Of a stretch of 26,880 nt of DNA, positions 6,894 to 14,664 are shown one piece after another; the stretch's first letter is position 1; every line of letters starts with the position of its first letter. A program made the translations under genes and the position numbers. Origin of the DNA: UMGS1696 sp964457685. Its GTDB lineage: Bacteria > Bacillota > Clostridia > Oscillospirales > CAG-272. Under the pieces are notes generated by a model, which ran no database searches, was not told the DNA's origin, and saw only the letters and a list, made by a program, of their open reading frames with translations. The stretch lies in NCBI GenBank assembly GCA_964457685.1, contig CAYWFS010000027.1:1-26880 (forward strand), read 5' to 3'.

Positions 6894-8894
6894 TTAGTCA
6901 GCAGCCTCTTCGTCGGAGGAAACTTCTTCGTCAGCTTCTTCTTCAAGGAGTGCACGGATAGAAAGGCTAACCTTGTGGTTTTCGTTGTCGATAGCTGTGA
7001 TCTTAGCCTGAACTGTCTGACCGATTTCAAGCTCATCTTCGGGCTTTGCAATCTTGTGGTCAGCGATCTGGCTGATGTGGATGAGACCGTCACAACCGGG
7101 AACGATTTCAGCGAATGCACCGAAAGGCATAAGGCTTACTATCTTAACGTCTGCAACATCGCCTTCTGCATACTTCTGAGTGAAGATGAACCAGGGATTC
7201 ATTTCTTCGGTCTTGTAGCCGAGGGAGATTCTGCCCTTTTCACGGTCGAATGCCTTAACATAAACGTGAATGGTGTCGCCAACCTTAACTACTTCGGAAG
7301 GATGCTTGATTCTTCTCCAGGAAAGCTCGGATGTATGTACCATACCGTCTACGCCGCCGAGGTCAACGAATGCACCGAAATCTGTGAGGCTCTTAACTTC
7401 GCCGTCAAATTCCTTGCCTTCTTCGATTGTAGCCCAGAATGCGTCTTCCTTAGCCTTTCTCTCTTCACGGAGAATAGCACGGATGGAAGCGTAAGCTCTC
7501 TTTCTGTCAGCCTTGATTTCGATAATCTTAACCTTCTGAGTTGTTCCAACGAGTGTGGTGAGGTCACCGTCCTTCGGAACACCTGTGAGAGAAGCGGGGA
7601 TGAATACTCTTACGGAGTTAAGGGAGATGATAACGCCGCCCTTAACAGCTTCAACGATCTTACCTTCGAGAGTTTCGCCGTTTTCGCAAGCCTCTACGAT
7701 TCTGATCCAGTTAGCTTCGGAATCTACTCTTGTCTTATCGAGAGTAGCGATACCGTCGATGTCGCTTACCTTAACGACCTTAGCCTTGATTGTGTCGCCG
7801 ACCTTGTAAAGCTCATCAAGCTTAGCGGAGGGGTCGTCTGTAGCCTTGTCGTGTACAATGACGCCTGTGGTCTTTGCACCGAGATCGAGGTGGATCTCAT
7901 TCTGGGAAATAGACGTAATAACGCCTTCGACGATATCTCCTGTATTTAAAGTTTTAAATGATGACTCGAGAAGTTCGGCAAAGTTTTCATTTTGCTCGTT
8001 CATGGTTTTATATACCTCCTGTATTAAACTGTACGGTGTTGAAGCACCGGCAGTAATTGACACTTTTAAATCTGTGACATTTATTTTCGGGCAGTCTTCG
8101 ATACCCTCGATAAAGTACGTGCGCTTACAGGATGTACGGGCAATATCGTATAGCTTCATCGAATTCGAGCTGTCTCGGCAGCCTATTACAATCATTACGT
8201 CCGACTCTTTTGCAAGGGTTGAACACTCTTCCTGGCGCATTTGGGTCACATTACATATTGTATCAAAAATTAAAGCGTTTGTATATACCTTTTTGATAAA
8301 ATTTATACTTTTTTTCCATTCGGCTAAATTTTGTGTGGTTTGTGCGGCTATTGATAGACTTTTTGCACAAAAATTAGTGCTATTCAACGAATTTAAGGCA
8401 CCCTCAAGGGATTCCGAATTCGGGAAAACGTATTTTTCGCCCTCCGCACAGCTCATAATTCCCTCGACTTCGGGGTGAGATGCGTTGCCGAGAAGCATAA
8501 ATACACGTCCGTCACCCGAGTTTTCCCGTGCAATATCCCTTACCTTGCGTACATAGGGGCAGGTTCCGTCGATAAGCGTGAAGCTTTTGTTTCTCTCCGC
8601 ACAGGCATAAAGAGCGTCCGATATTTCTTTAAGCTCACCGTGGGCTCTTATAACGAGAGTTATTTCTTCTCCCTCGTCCGCACGCTTTATTATATCGGGG
8701 ATGTCCTCTCTTGAGGTTTCCATTGCCCCCATTGAGCGTGCGTATTCGATATAGTGGGAGTTGTGTATTATTCTGCCGAGGGTATATACCTTGCGATTTG
8801 TTCCGGCAGAGGAGAGAAGTGCCGCTTCAAGACTTTCCACCGCTCTTTTTACACCGAAGCAGAAGCCGGCGTGCTTTGCGATTTGTATGCTCAT
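6894..8894 (-). CDS. ispH: IspH (HMB-PP reductase) fused to ribosomal protein S1
   Basis: A 666-residue fusion. Residues 1-290 are IspH/LytB, the last enzyme of the MEP isoprenoid pathway, which reduces HMB-PP to IPP and DMAPP. The [4Fe-4S] cysteines are Cys12 (AGFCFGVKRAV), Cys112 (GTCPYV) and Cys214 (ICNVTQ), and the catalytic HPEVEG motif contains His140 and Glu142. Residues about 317-650 hold four S1 RNA-binding domains, starting at GDIVEGVITS, GETLEGKIVE, GKEFDGEVKS and GDVADVKIVS. An acidic tail follows. This fusion is widespread in Clostridia and is taken to supply ribosomal protein S1 activity. The start overlaps the plsC stop (ATGA) and has GAGGA 6 nt upstream. The gene is last in a five-gene operon. 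A strong internal ribosome binding site lies at the domain junction. Confidence 0.96.
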   Translation of the reverse strand: MSIQIAKHAGFCFGVKRAVESLEAALLSSAGTNRKVYTLGRIIHNSHYIEYARSMGAMETSREDIPDIIKRADEGEEITLVIRAHGELKEISDALYACAERNKSFTLIDGTCPYVRKVRDIARENSGDGRVFMLLGNASHPEVEGIMSCAEGEKYVFPNSESLEGALNSLNSTNFCAKSLSIAAQTTQNLAEWKKSINFIKKVYTNALIFDTICNVTQMRQEECSTLAKESDVMIVIGCRDSSNSMKLYDIARTSCKRTYFIEGIEDCPKINVTDLKVSITAGASTPYSLIQEVYKTMNEQNENFAELLESSFKTLNTGDIVEGVITSISQNEIHLDLGAKTTGVIVHDKATDDPSAKLDELYKVGDTIKAKVVKVSDIDGIATLDKTRVDSEANWIRIVEACENGETLEGKIVEAVKGGVIISLNSVRVFIPASLTGVPKDGDLTTLVGTTQKVKIIEIKADRKRAYASIRAILREERKAKEDAFWATIEEGKEFDGEVKSLTDFGAFVDLGGVDGMVHTSELSWRRIKHPSEVVKVGDTIHVYVKAFDREKGRISLGYKTEEMNPWFIFTQKYAEGDVADVKIVSLMPFGAFAEIVPGCDGLIHISQIADHKIAKPEDELEIGQTVQAKITAIDNENHKVSLSIRALLEEEADEEVSSDEEAAD
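8001..8020 (-). promoter_or_regulatory. Candidate internal ribosome binding site for a separate S1 product
   Basis: Inside the ispH-S1 gene, AGGAGG (8015-8020, minus strand) lies 11 nt before an in-frame ATG (8001-8003, Met298). It sits exactly where the IspH domain ends and the S1 repeats begin. Translation from it would give a 369-residue four-S1-domain protein. The motif arises from the codons for Ile-Gln-Glu-Val, so chance is possible. Confidence 0.5.
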
Positions 8895-9496
8895 ATGTTG
8901 TCCTCACCGTATTTTATCGCACAGATGTGACGGAATATGGTTTTCGAGGCATTCATGTATTCGTCGCGACCGCCCTTTGTAAATCCAAGCTCATCAAAGG
9001 TTATCGGCTTTCCGAATGTGACGGTGTTCTTTTTGAACATTCTTGTCTTCATCTTGTCGTTTTCGAGGAATACGGGAACAATGGACGCTTTTGTGTGGTA
9101 TGCGATGAATCCGACTCCTGCCTTGATTTCCGTCTCACGAGGGTCTTCTCCACCGTGTCTGTGTCCCTGGGGGAATATTCCGACAAGCTCACCGTCCTCG
9201 ATAAGAGAAATTGTGGTCTTTATGCTTTTTACGTCCGCACCGCCTCTGTCAACGGGATAAGCACCGAGAGCCTTGATGAGAGGGCAGAGAGGGGTTTTGA
9301 AAAGCTCCTTTTTCGCCATATAACGAACCTGACGTTTTGCGGCGGCGGATATTACGAGAACATCGGAGAAAGAGGTGTGGTTTGAAGCGAGAATCGCACC
9401 GACCTCGGGAATGTTTTCGCTACCCTTTGCTTCGATTCGGTAAGCCCACGAAACAAACGGCTCGAATGTTTTATAAAACCATGTGTAAAAGCTCAT
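8891..9496 (-). CDS. plsC: 1-acyl-sn-glycerol-3-phosphate acyltransferase
   Basis: A 201-residue member of the PlsC/LPLAT family. It acylates lysophosphatidic acid to phosphatidic acid at the inner face of the membrane. The HX4D catalytic motif is NHTSFSD (His40, Asp45). The substrate-binding block II reads FPQGHRHGG (108-116), with Gln where FPEGTRS-type enzymes have Glu. Block IV is VPVFL (141-145). The protein is short, with an amphipathic N terminus (FYTWFYKTFEPFVSWAYR) that probably sits at the membrane. It overlaps cmk upstream and ispH-S1 downstream by 4 nt each (ATGA), so the three genes are translationally coupled. Assignment to the family is firm; acyl donor (acyl-ACP or acyl-phosphate-derived) is not visible. 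Confidence 0.9.
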   Translation of the reverse strand: MSFYTWFYKTFEPFVSWAYRIEAKGSENIPEVGAILASNHTSFSDVLVISAAAKRQVRYMAKKELFKTPLCPLIKALGAYPVDRGGADVKSIKTTISLIEDGELVGIFPQGHRHGGEDPRETEIKAGVGFIAYHTKASIVPVFLENDKMKTRMFKKNTVTFGKPITFDELGFTKGGRDEYMNASKTIFRHICAIKYGEDNI

Positions 9497-10176
9497 TTCA
9501 GTTTTTCTTCCATTAAGTTTATTATATATTCCGCAGAGCCTGCTATGTCGTAGTTGTCGTTTACGAACATTACAGCGTCATCGGCAGGGCGTAGAGGTGC
9601 GGCTTCTCTTTCGGAGTCCTGACGGTCACGCTTGATTATTGCGTCAAGAACCTCCTCGTAGCTGACATCGATACCTTTTTCCGTCTGTTCCTTGTGTCGT
9701 CTTTTCGCTCTTTCCTCGGCAGTTGCGGTCATGAAGATTTTCAGCTCCGCATCGGGCATGATAACGGTTCCTATGTCACGACCGTCCATGATAACACCGC
9801 CCTCGTTTGCAAGCTTTTTCTGAATGTCGAGAAGAAATGCTCTTACCTCGGGGATTTTCGATACTGCGGAGGCATAAGCGGAAGCGTTTTCCGTGCGGAT
9901 TTTGTCTCCGACGTTTTCTCCGTTCAGATATACCACCTGTACCCCGTCGGAATATCCGAGCTTTATTTCTATCTCGGGGAGAGAGGATATTATTCCGTCC
10001 GTGTCATCCTTTTTTACTCCGTGTTCGCTGACGTAAAGACCGACAGTGCGGTATAATGCTCCCGTGTCAACGTAAATAAGACCGGTTCTTTTTGCGACTT
10101 CCTTTGCGATAGTGCTTTTTCCGGCACCGCTGGGACCGTCGAGGGCAACACGCATATGAGAAAATTTGTTGTTCAT
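9493..10176 (-). CDS. cmk: Cytidylate kinase
   Basis: A 227-residue (d)CMP kinase, which phosphorylates CMP and dCMP to the diphosphates using ATP. The P-loop is GPSGAGKST (14-22). The NMP-binding region includes YVDTGALYRTVG, the CMP-specific IMDGRDIGTVIMPDA and the LID-region RDRQDSEREAAPLRPADDA. Length is typical. The start at 10176 has GGAGA 8 nt upstream; a second in-frame ATG at 10155 lies just before the conserved first strand and lacks a comparable site. It follows the flavoprotein gene by 14 nt and overlaps plsC by 4 nt. The cmk-plsC-ispH/S1 order is a common clostridial arrangement. Confidence 0.95.
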   Translation of the reverse strand: MNNKFSHMRVALDGPSGAGKSTIAKEVAKRTGLIYVDTGALYRTVGLYVSEHGVKKDDTDGIISSLPEIEIKLGYSDGVQVVYLNGENVGDKIRTENASAYASAVSKIPEVRAFLLDIQKKLANEGGVIMDGRDIGTVIMPDAELKIFMTATAEERAKRRHKEQTEKGIDVSYEEVLDAIIKRDRQDSEREAAPLRPADDAVMFVNDNYDIAGSAEYIINLMEEKLK

Positions 10177-10190
10177 TTTATTTATCTCCG

Positions 10191-11447
10191 TTAATCTGTC
10201 GTAAGTGCTTTTTCAGCCGCACTCTTTCCGGCAAGGTGACCGGTCGAGAACGCAAGCTGTAAATTATAGCCGCCCGTGTATGCGTCAATGTCGATAAGCT
10301 CACCCGAGACAAAGATACCCGGATGCTTTTTCAGCTCCATCGTCTTCGGATTTATTTCCGATACGTCAACTCCGCCCGAGGTAACGATTGCTTCCTCTAT
10401 CGGTCTAAAGCCCTTTATCGGAATATCAAACTCACGGAGAGTATGGAGAAGTGCGGCTCTTTCCTCTCTTGTTACAGCTCCCGATTTTTTGTGAGGGTCA
10501 ACTCCGCATTTGCGAACGACCGTCTCTATAAGCTTTTGCGGCAGTAGCTTTCCGAGTGAATTGATAAAATCCTTTGCGGAGTTTTCGCTGAGGTCGGATA
10601 TAAGTCTGCGGTCAAGCTCATCTTCGGCGAGTGCGGGCTTCATGTTTATGCTCATTTTGTAGCTGTCTGTGGGATAGTCCTGCATATTTGCGGAAGCCGA
10701 CAGCACGAGAGGGCCGCTTACCCCGAAGTGAGTGAAAAGCATTTCTCCAAGCTCCGAGTATACGGTCTTTCCGTTTTTGTCACGCACTGTCAGACGGACG
10801 TTTTTCAGCGTGAGTCCCGAAAGGTGAGAGAAGTCTTCCTTTGTTTCAACCGGGATGAGAGAGGGAGAAAGGTCTGTTATTTTTACACCGAGGGATGAAA
10901 GCATTCTGTGTCCGTCTCCCGTAGAGCCTGTGAGAGGATAGGATACACCGCCCGTCGATATTACCACGCATTTTGCACTGATAACACCGCTTGCCGTAGC
11001 TATGTCGTAGCCGTATTCCGTCTTTTCAACGGATTCGGCAGGGGAGTTATAAAGGACGGTGATTCCTCTTTCCTTTATCATGCGGTCGAATGCGAACTGA
11101 ATATCGGATGCCTTGTCGGATACGGGGAAAACTCTGCGTCCTCTTTCGGTTTTCAGCGGAACTCCCGCTTCTTCAAACAGCTCCATTGTGTCGGAGGGAG
11201 TGAAACGGCTTACAGCTCCGTAAAGGAATTTGGGGTTTGAACGTACACATTCGAGAAGCTCGTTTACCGTGCAGTTGTTTGTGAGGTTGCATCTGCCTTT
11301 TCCCGTGATTCCTATCTTGCGGCAGGTGTACTTGTTTTTTTCGATGATTACGGTCTCTCCGCCCCAAAGGTTGTCGTGTGCGGAAATTGCCGCCATCATT
11401 CCGGCAGCACCACCGCCTATTACCGCAACGTCATATATTTTGCTCAT
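10191..11447 (-). CDS. HI0933/YhiN-family NAD(P)/FAD-dependent oxidoreductase
   Basis: A 418-residue flavoprotein. The N-terminal FAD-binding Rossmann motif is VIGGGAAGMMAA (9-20). The family signature GITGKGRCNLTN lies at about 46-57, followed by ERGRRVFP (101-108), a GGVSYPLTGSTGDGHRM segment, and a C-terminal FAD-closing motif GELIDIDAYTGGYNLQLAF. The family includes YhiN and BaiN-like proteins; the physiological substrate of most members is unknown. BaiN-type activity in bile acid metabolism is known for one branch, but co-transcription with cmk, plsC and ispH-S1 argues for a housekeeping role here. Its start overlaps the upstream regulator's stop by 4 nt (ATGA). Confidence 0.9.
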   Translation of the reverse strand: MSKIYDVAVIGGGAAGMMAAISAHDNLWGGETVIIEKNKYTCRKIGITGKGRCNLTNNCTVNELLECVRSNPKFLYGAVSRFTPSDTMELFEEAGVPLKTERGRRVFPVSDKASDIQFAFDRMIKERGITVLYNSPAESVEKTEYGYDIATASGVISAKCVVISTGGVSYPLTGSTGDGHRMLSSLGVKITDLSPSLIPVETKEDFSHLSGLTLKNVRLTVRDKNGKTVYSELGEMLFTHFGVSGPLVLSASANMQDYPTDSYKMSINMKPALAEDELDRRLISDLSENSAKDFINSLGKLLPQKLIETVVRKCGVDPHKKSGAVTREERAALLHTLREFDIPIKGFRPIEEAIVTSGGVDVSEINPKTMELKKHPGIFVSGELIDIDAYTGGYNLQLAFSTGHLAGKSAAEKALTTD

Positions 11448-12322
11448 TTTTCGACCTCTCCGATCGTGTATACATTGTATTCTTTCCAGACGTTTTCAAG
11501 TCGTCCGAGTGTTTCCGTAACTTCCTTATGCTTCATCTTGCCGATGTAGGCTATCATTGCGTTTATCAGGCTCATAGGTGCGACAAGGGAGTCCGCAAAG
11601 GATGCCATTTCGCTTTTTGCCGTGAGAACAACGCTTGCGTGAGGAACAATAGGTGAGGACATGGAGTCCGTTATCGCTATTACCTTTGCTCCTGCCTTTG
11701 ATACAAACTCAGTTGCGTTGACAATTGTAGTTGTATATCTCGGGAAGCTGATCGAAACAAAAACGTCTTCCTCGTGTACCTTCATGAGATGCTCGAATAT
11801 TTCACTTCCGCCCGTCGGCTTTATCAGACGAACATTGTCGAAAAGAAGCCCGAAATAGTAGTTCATAAATTCCGCAAGAATCGCCGAGGAACGCATACCG
11901 AGAATATAGATGTTTCCTGCTCCGAGAATAAGCTCAACCGCTTTTTTGAATTCCGTGCGGTCTATCTGCTCGAGAGTGGTTTTAATCTTCTCTGCGTCTG
12001 CAAGGAGAACGTGGTCTATAACGTCATCCTCACCCATTCTGTCGTTTGCGGCATTGACTCTCTGTACCGAGGTGAGACGTACCCGTACAGTGTCCCGTAT
12101 TTGCGATTGAAGTGCCGGATATCCGTCAAAGCCAAGCTCGTTTGCGAATCTGACTACTGTGGACTCCGACACTCCGACCTCGTTACCCATTGCACAGGCA
12201 GTCATGTAAGCCGCCCTGTCGTAGTTGCCTATAATAAATTCCGCTATCCTTTTTTGTCCCTTTGAAAGGGTCGGCATAGCTTTTTCGATAAGTGCGATAA
12301 GATCGCTTCCCGAACTGCTCAC
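11444..12322 (-). CDS. MurR/RpiR-family transcriptional regulator
   Basis: A 292-residue regulator. The N-terminal RpiR helix-turn-helix domain covers about 1-77, with the recognition part at EVGVSESTVVRFANELGF. The C-terminal SIS domain (about 125-255, starting near IYILGMRSSAILAEF) normally binds a sugar phosphate such as MurNAc-6-phosphate or a pentose or hexosamine phosphate. The effector and targets are not identifiable from sequence. It starts with GTG, supported by GGAGG 8 nt upstream. It is the first gene of the operon leading to cmk, plsC and ispH-S1, and its stop overlaps the flavoprotein start. Autoregulation of the operon is plausible but inferred. Confidence 0.92.
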   Translation of the reverse strand: MSSSGSDLIALIEKAMPTLSKGQKRIAEFIIGNYDRAAYMTACAMGNEVGVSESTVVRFANELGFDGYPALQSQIRDTVRVRLTSVQRVNAANDRMGEDDVIDHVLLADAEKIKTTLEQIDRTEFKKAVELILGAGNIYILGMRSSAILAEFMNYYFGLLFDNVRLIKPTGGSEIFEHLMKVHEEDVFVSISFPRYTTTIVNATEFVSKAGAKVIAITDSMSSPIVPHASVVLTAKSEMASFADSLVAPMSLINAMIAYIGKMKHKEVTETLGRLENVWKEYNVYTIGEVEK

Positions 12323-12353
12323 GGATAATTCCTCCGAACTGTATAATCATATT

Positions 12354-12382
12354 ATTATACATCATTTCGCCCGTAATTGCAA
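12354..12382 (-). promoter_or_regulatory. Promoter of the rpiR–cmk–plsC–ispH-S1 operon
   Basis: On the minus strand, -35 TTGCAA (12377-12382) and a perfect -10 TATAAT (12354-12359) are separated by 17 bp. The GTG start of the regulator is about 30 bp downstream. The -35 is weak (4 of 6), which would suit a regulated or modest promoter. The remaining 12383-12470 is AT-rich and shows no other feature to me. Confidence 0.7.
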
Positions 12383-12470
12383 GAAATATCTTCCATATGT
12401 CGGTAAAATCCCCCTCGGAACAAAAAAACCGCGAAAAAACATAAAAAGTCGAAAAAAATGATTTTTGCTC

Positions 12471-12499
12471 TTGACAAAAGAGAAAGAACGTGTTATAAT
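12471..12499 (+). promoter_or_regulatory. Promoter of tRNA-Leu
   Basis: A perfect TTGACA (12471-12476), a 17-bp spacer and a perfect TATAAT (12494-12499), 23 bp before the tRNA 5' end. Confidence 0.92.
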
Positions 12500-12522
12500 A
12501 TCACCGTTGACGGAAGTCAAAT

Positions 12523-12604
12523 GCGGAAGTGGCGGAACTGGCAGACGCGCACGTTTGAGGGGCGTGTGGTTCACACCATACGGGTTCAAGTCCCGTTTTC
12601 CGCA
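12523..12604 (+). tRNA. tRNA-Leu(GAG)
   Basis: A class II tRNA of 82 nt. The acceptor GCGGAAG pairs with TTTCCGC, and the D arm is GCG/CGC. The anticodon arm CACGT-TTGAGGG-GCGTG has anticodon GAG (CUC/CUU codons). The long variable arm is TGGTTCACACCA, the T arm is ACGGG-TTCAAGT-CCCGT and the discriminator is A. The CCA end is not encoded. The gene is monocistronic with its own promoter and terminator. Confidence 0.96.
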
Positions 12605-12605
12605 T

Positions 12606-12642
12606 AAAGCAGGTTCAGAAATGAATCTGCTTTTTTGTTTTT
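12606..12642 (+). terminator. Intrinsic terminator of tRNA-Leu
   Basis: The stem AAGCAG-G-TTCA / TGAA-T-CTGCTT with a GAAA tetraloop is followed by a T tract (TTTTTTGTTTTT). Confidence 0.9.
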
Positions 12643-12678
12643 CGGTCGTAAAATATCGGTGCGTGACGGCAAATTCTC

Positions 12679-12707
12679 TTTACTTTTATTCGTATTTCGT
12701 GTATAAT
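12679..12707 (+). promoter_or_regulatory. Promoter of the NusG_II–Gx–apbE–miaB run
   Basis: TTTACT (12679-12684), a 17-bp spacer and a perfect TATAAT (12702-12707) precede the NusG_II gene by about 38 bp. No intrinsic terminator is visible between here and tgt, so transcription could extend through mutS and mutL, possibly with internal promoters. Confidence 0.75.
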
Positions 12708-12745
12708 ATAAAGGTATCGCTGTGTTCCCGTAAAGGAGTGACAAA

Positions 12746-13108
12746 ATGCCGCCGAAAACGCTGACGAAAAGTGATGTCGTGCTGTTTTTTGCCGTTGCTT
12801 TTCTGGAAATAATGCTCCTGATTCACCCTTTTTCGGCGAATTCGGAATTTTTTTCGGTTAATTGCGATGGAGAAGTAAAAACATATCCGCTGTCGGTAAA
12901 TCAAAGGCTTGATTTTGTCTCAAACGGCTACAGCTACAGCGTTCTTGTACAGGACGGACGTGTGTCGGTTGAGAGTGCGGATTGTCCCGATAAGGTCTGC
13001 GTGGCAACTGGGGAAATAAGCAGTCGTGGCGGCTCTGTAATTTGTCTGCCGGGGCATTTTGTTGTTTCCGTTTCGGAAAATGATGACGCAGATTATATTC
13101 TCGGATAG
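12746..13108 (+). CDS. Membrane-anchored NusG domain II-type protein
   Basis: A 120-residue protein. One N-terminal transmembrane helix (about 10-28) is followed by an extracytoplasmic NusG_II-like beta domain (about 35-115). The family-typical core is ADCPDKVCVATGEISSRGG, then VICLPGHFVV, with Cys80, Cys85 and Cys100. Despite the name, this is not the transcription factor NusG: the family is a small exported fold often found beside Gx-type membrane proteins and ApbE flavin transferases, including flavin-based electron transfer loci such as the Listeria eet region. The start has AAGGAG 7 nt upstream. The next gene starts 8 nt after the stop. Molecular function is unknown; a link to extracytoplasmic redox chemistry is inferred from neighbours. 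Confidence 0.85.
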   Translation: MPPKTLTKSDVVLFFAVAFLEIMLLIHPFSANSEFFSVNCDGEVKTYPLSVNQRLDFVSNGYSYSVLVQDGRVSVESADCPDKVCVATGEISSRGGSVICLPGHFVVSVSENDDADYILG

Positions 13109-13116
13109 GAGCTGTC

Positions 13117-13608
13117 ATGCAAAAGGATAAAAAAACGGCTCGTATTGCCGCAGATTCGGCTTTTGTGGTGCTTGCTCTTGCACTGTCGTATCTCGAAAGC
13201 TTTGTTCCGACGTTTCTGCCCGGAGCAAGACTGGGACTGACAAATATAGCTATCACCGTTTGTGCATATAAATTCTCGGTGTGGGACTCTGCCGCCGTGT
13301 CGCTGTGCCGCATTCTCATATCGTATCTTCTTTTCGGAAATTCGCTCTCTCTTGCGTTTTCCCTTTGCGGAGGTGCGATGTCTCTTTTGACTCTTGCTTT
13401 TCTTAAAAGGCATTCCATGGGACTCAGCTTCATCGGTGTTTCCGTTTTATGTGCGTTTTCGCATAATGTCGGTCAGCTTGCAATGTCCTGTCTCCTTGCG
13501 GGAAGTGCGGCCTTGTCGTATGCCGTCTATCTTGTGCCTGCATCCCTTGTGTTCGGAGTGCTGAACGGCTTTATAATGACCCGTATTCCCGATAAGATAT
13601 TCAAATGA
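13117..13608 (+). CDS. Gx transporter family / heptaprenyl diphosphate synthase component I-like membrane protein
   Basis: A 163-residue integral membrane protein with about five or six hydrophobic segments. Family motifs include FLPGARLGLTNI (33-44), FGNSLSLAFSLCGGAMSL (73-90) and FSHNVGQL (114-121). The annotation as component I of heptaprenyl diphosphate synthase is historical; the architecture looks like an S-component-type or prenyl-lipid-related membrane protein. It sits between the NusG_II gene (8-nt gap) and apbE (12-nt gap), and AGGAG lies 5 nt before the start. This trio is recurrent in Firmicutes and points to a role in flavin or quinone-linked extracytoplasmic redox work; the transported substrate cannot be read from the sequence. 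Confidence 0.83.
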   Translation: MQKDKKTARIAADSAFVVLALALSYLESFVPTFLPGARLGLTNIAITVCAYKFSVWDSAAVSLCRILISYLLFGNSLSLAFSLCGGAMSLLTLAFLKRHSMGLSFIGVSVLCAFSHNVGQLAMSCLLAGSAALSYAVYLVPASLVFGVLNGFIMTRIPDKIFK

Positions 13609-13620
13609 GAGGTGTAATTT

Positions 13621-14655
13621 ATGCGTGTGGGGTTTAAAAAACTTGTATCCTGCGTTCTTGCGGTGCTGTGTCTTTCCTCCGTGCTTTCGTCCTGCTCAAA
13701 TGACGGCGGCGAATATGCGGAGTACTTCTATTTCATCATGGATACCTACGTCACAATAAAGCTTGCACGGGAAACGGAGAACGGCTCTCTTTCCGAGGAA
13801 TACCTCGATGATGTTGCACAAAGCTGTTCCGATATTCTTGTGAATATTGACGAAAGCATATCGGCACATAACGAAAACAGCGATGTCTACAGACTGAATT
13901 CAGACCATGACTACATTCTTTCCGCAGACGATAGCGTGACTTCTCTCCTCGAAACCGCGGAAAAGGTCGCAAGCCTGACCGACGGAGCATACGACTACAC
14001 CATAGGTACTCTCACAGAGCTGTGGAATGTGACAGAAAACACCGCACCTCCGAGTGAAGTAAAGGTAAACGAAGCTCTATCCCACTGCGGACGTGATAAA
14101 ATAAAGCTGAGCGGTAGCCGTATATCAAAGCTCGATGTCGGAGTTAAGGTTGATTTCGGCGGAATCGGAAAGGGAATGGCGGCACAACAGCTGCTTGAAT
14201 ATCTCGATACAACCGATGTCGAATACGGACTTGTGTCTGTCGGCGGAAATATCGGAGTGTTCGGTAAAAAATCGGACGGAGACGACTACAAGATAGGCAT
14301 AAGAAACCCGAGAAAGACCGATGACGTGATAGGCTACTGCTACATTGCGTCCGGCTTTGTATCGGTGTCGGGTGACTACGAAAGGTATTTTGAGTACGAC
14401 GGAAAGAGATACCACCACATAATAGACCCGAAAACAGGATACCCTGCCGAAAGCGGAGTTGCAAGCGTTGCTGTAATTTCCCCGAACGGAGCCGCAGCAG
14501 ACGCACTCTCTACCGCACTGTTCGTTATGGGAGTTGATAAGTCTATGGAGCTTTACGAAAACGAAAGCATAGCCTTTGAAGCGATATTTGTAACCACGGA
14601 CGGAGAAATTATCACCACACCCGGGCTTGAGGGAAAATTTGAGTTAAAGAAATAA
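13621..14655 (+). CDS. apbE: FAD:protein FMN transferase (ApbE lipoprotein)
   Basis: A 344-residue predicted lipoprotein with lipobox LSSC (Cys25). ApbE hydrolyses FAD and covalently attaches FMN to Thr or Ser of extracytoplasmic redox proteins such as RnfG, NqrC or FMN_bind domains. Family motifs are MDTYVTIKL (40-48), VDFGGIGKGMAA (177-188), LVSVGGNIGVFG (204-215), YHHIIDPKTGYPA (264-276) and the magnesium-site region ADALSTALFVMG, with Asp294 and Thr298. Length is typical. It follows the Gx gene by 12 nt and precedes miaB by 9 nt. No FMN-acceptor protein is encoded in the window, so its target must lie elsewhere. Confidence 0.94.
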   Translation: MRVGFKKLVSCVLAVLCLSSVLSSCSNDGGEYAEYFYFIMDTYVTIKLARETENGSLSEEYLDDVAQSCSDILVNIDESISAHNENSDVYRLNSDHDYILSADDSVTSLLETAEKVASLTDGAYDYTIGTLTELWNVTENTAPPSEVKVNEALSHCGRDKIKLSGSRISKLDVGVKVDFGGIGKGMAAQQLLEYLDTTDVEYGLVSVGGNIGVFGKKSDGDDYKIGIRNPRKTDDVIGYCYIASGFVSVSGDYERYFEYDGKRYHHIIDPKTGYPAESGVASVAVISPNGAAADALSTALFVMGVDKSMELYENESIAFEAIFVTTDGEIITTPGLEGKFELKK

Positions 14656-14664
14656 GGAAAAACA

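Noticed and set aside
6753..7949. A 398-codon open frame on the plus strand
   Set aside because: It is antisense to the IspH-S1 gene and the GDPD start, shows no domain and has a Cys/Val/Ser-rich composition typical of an antisense shadow.
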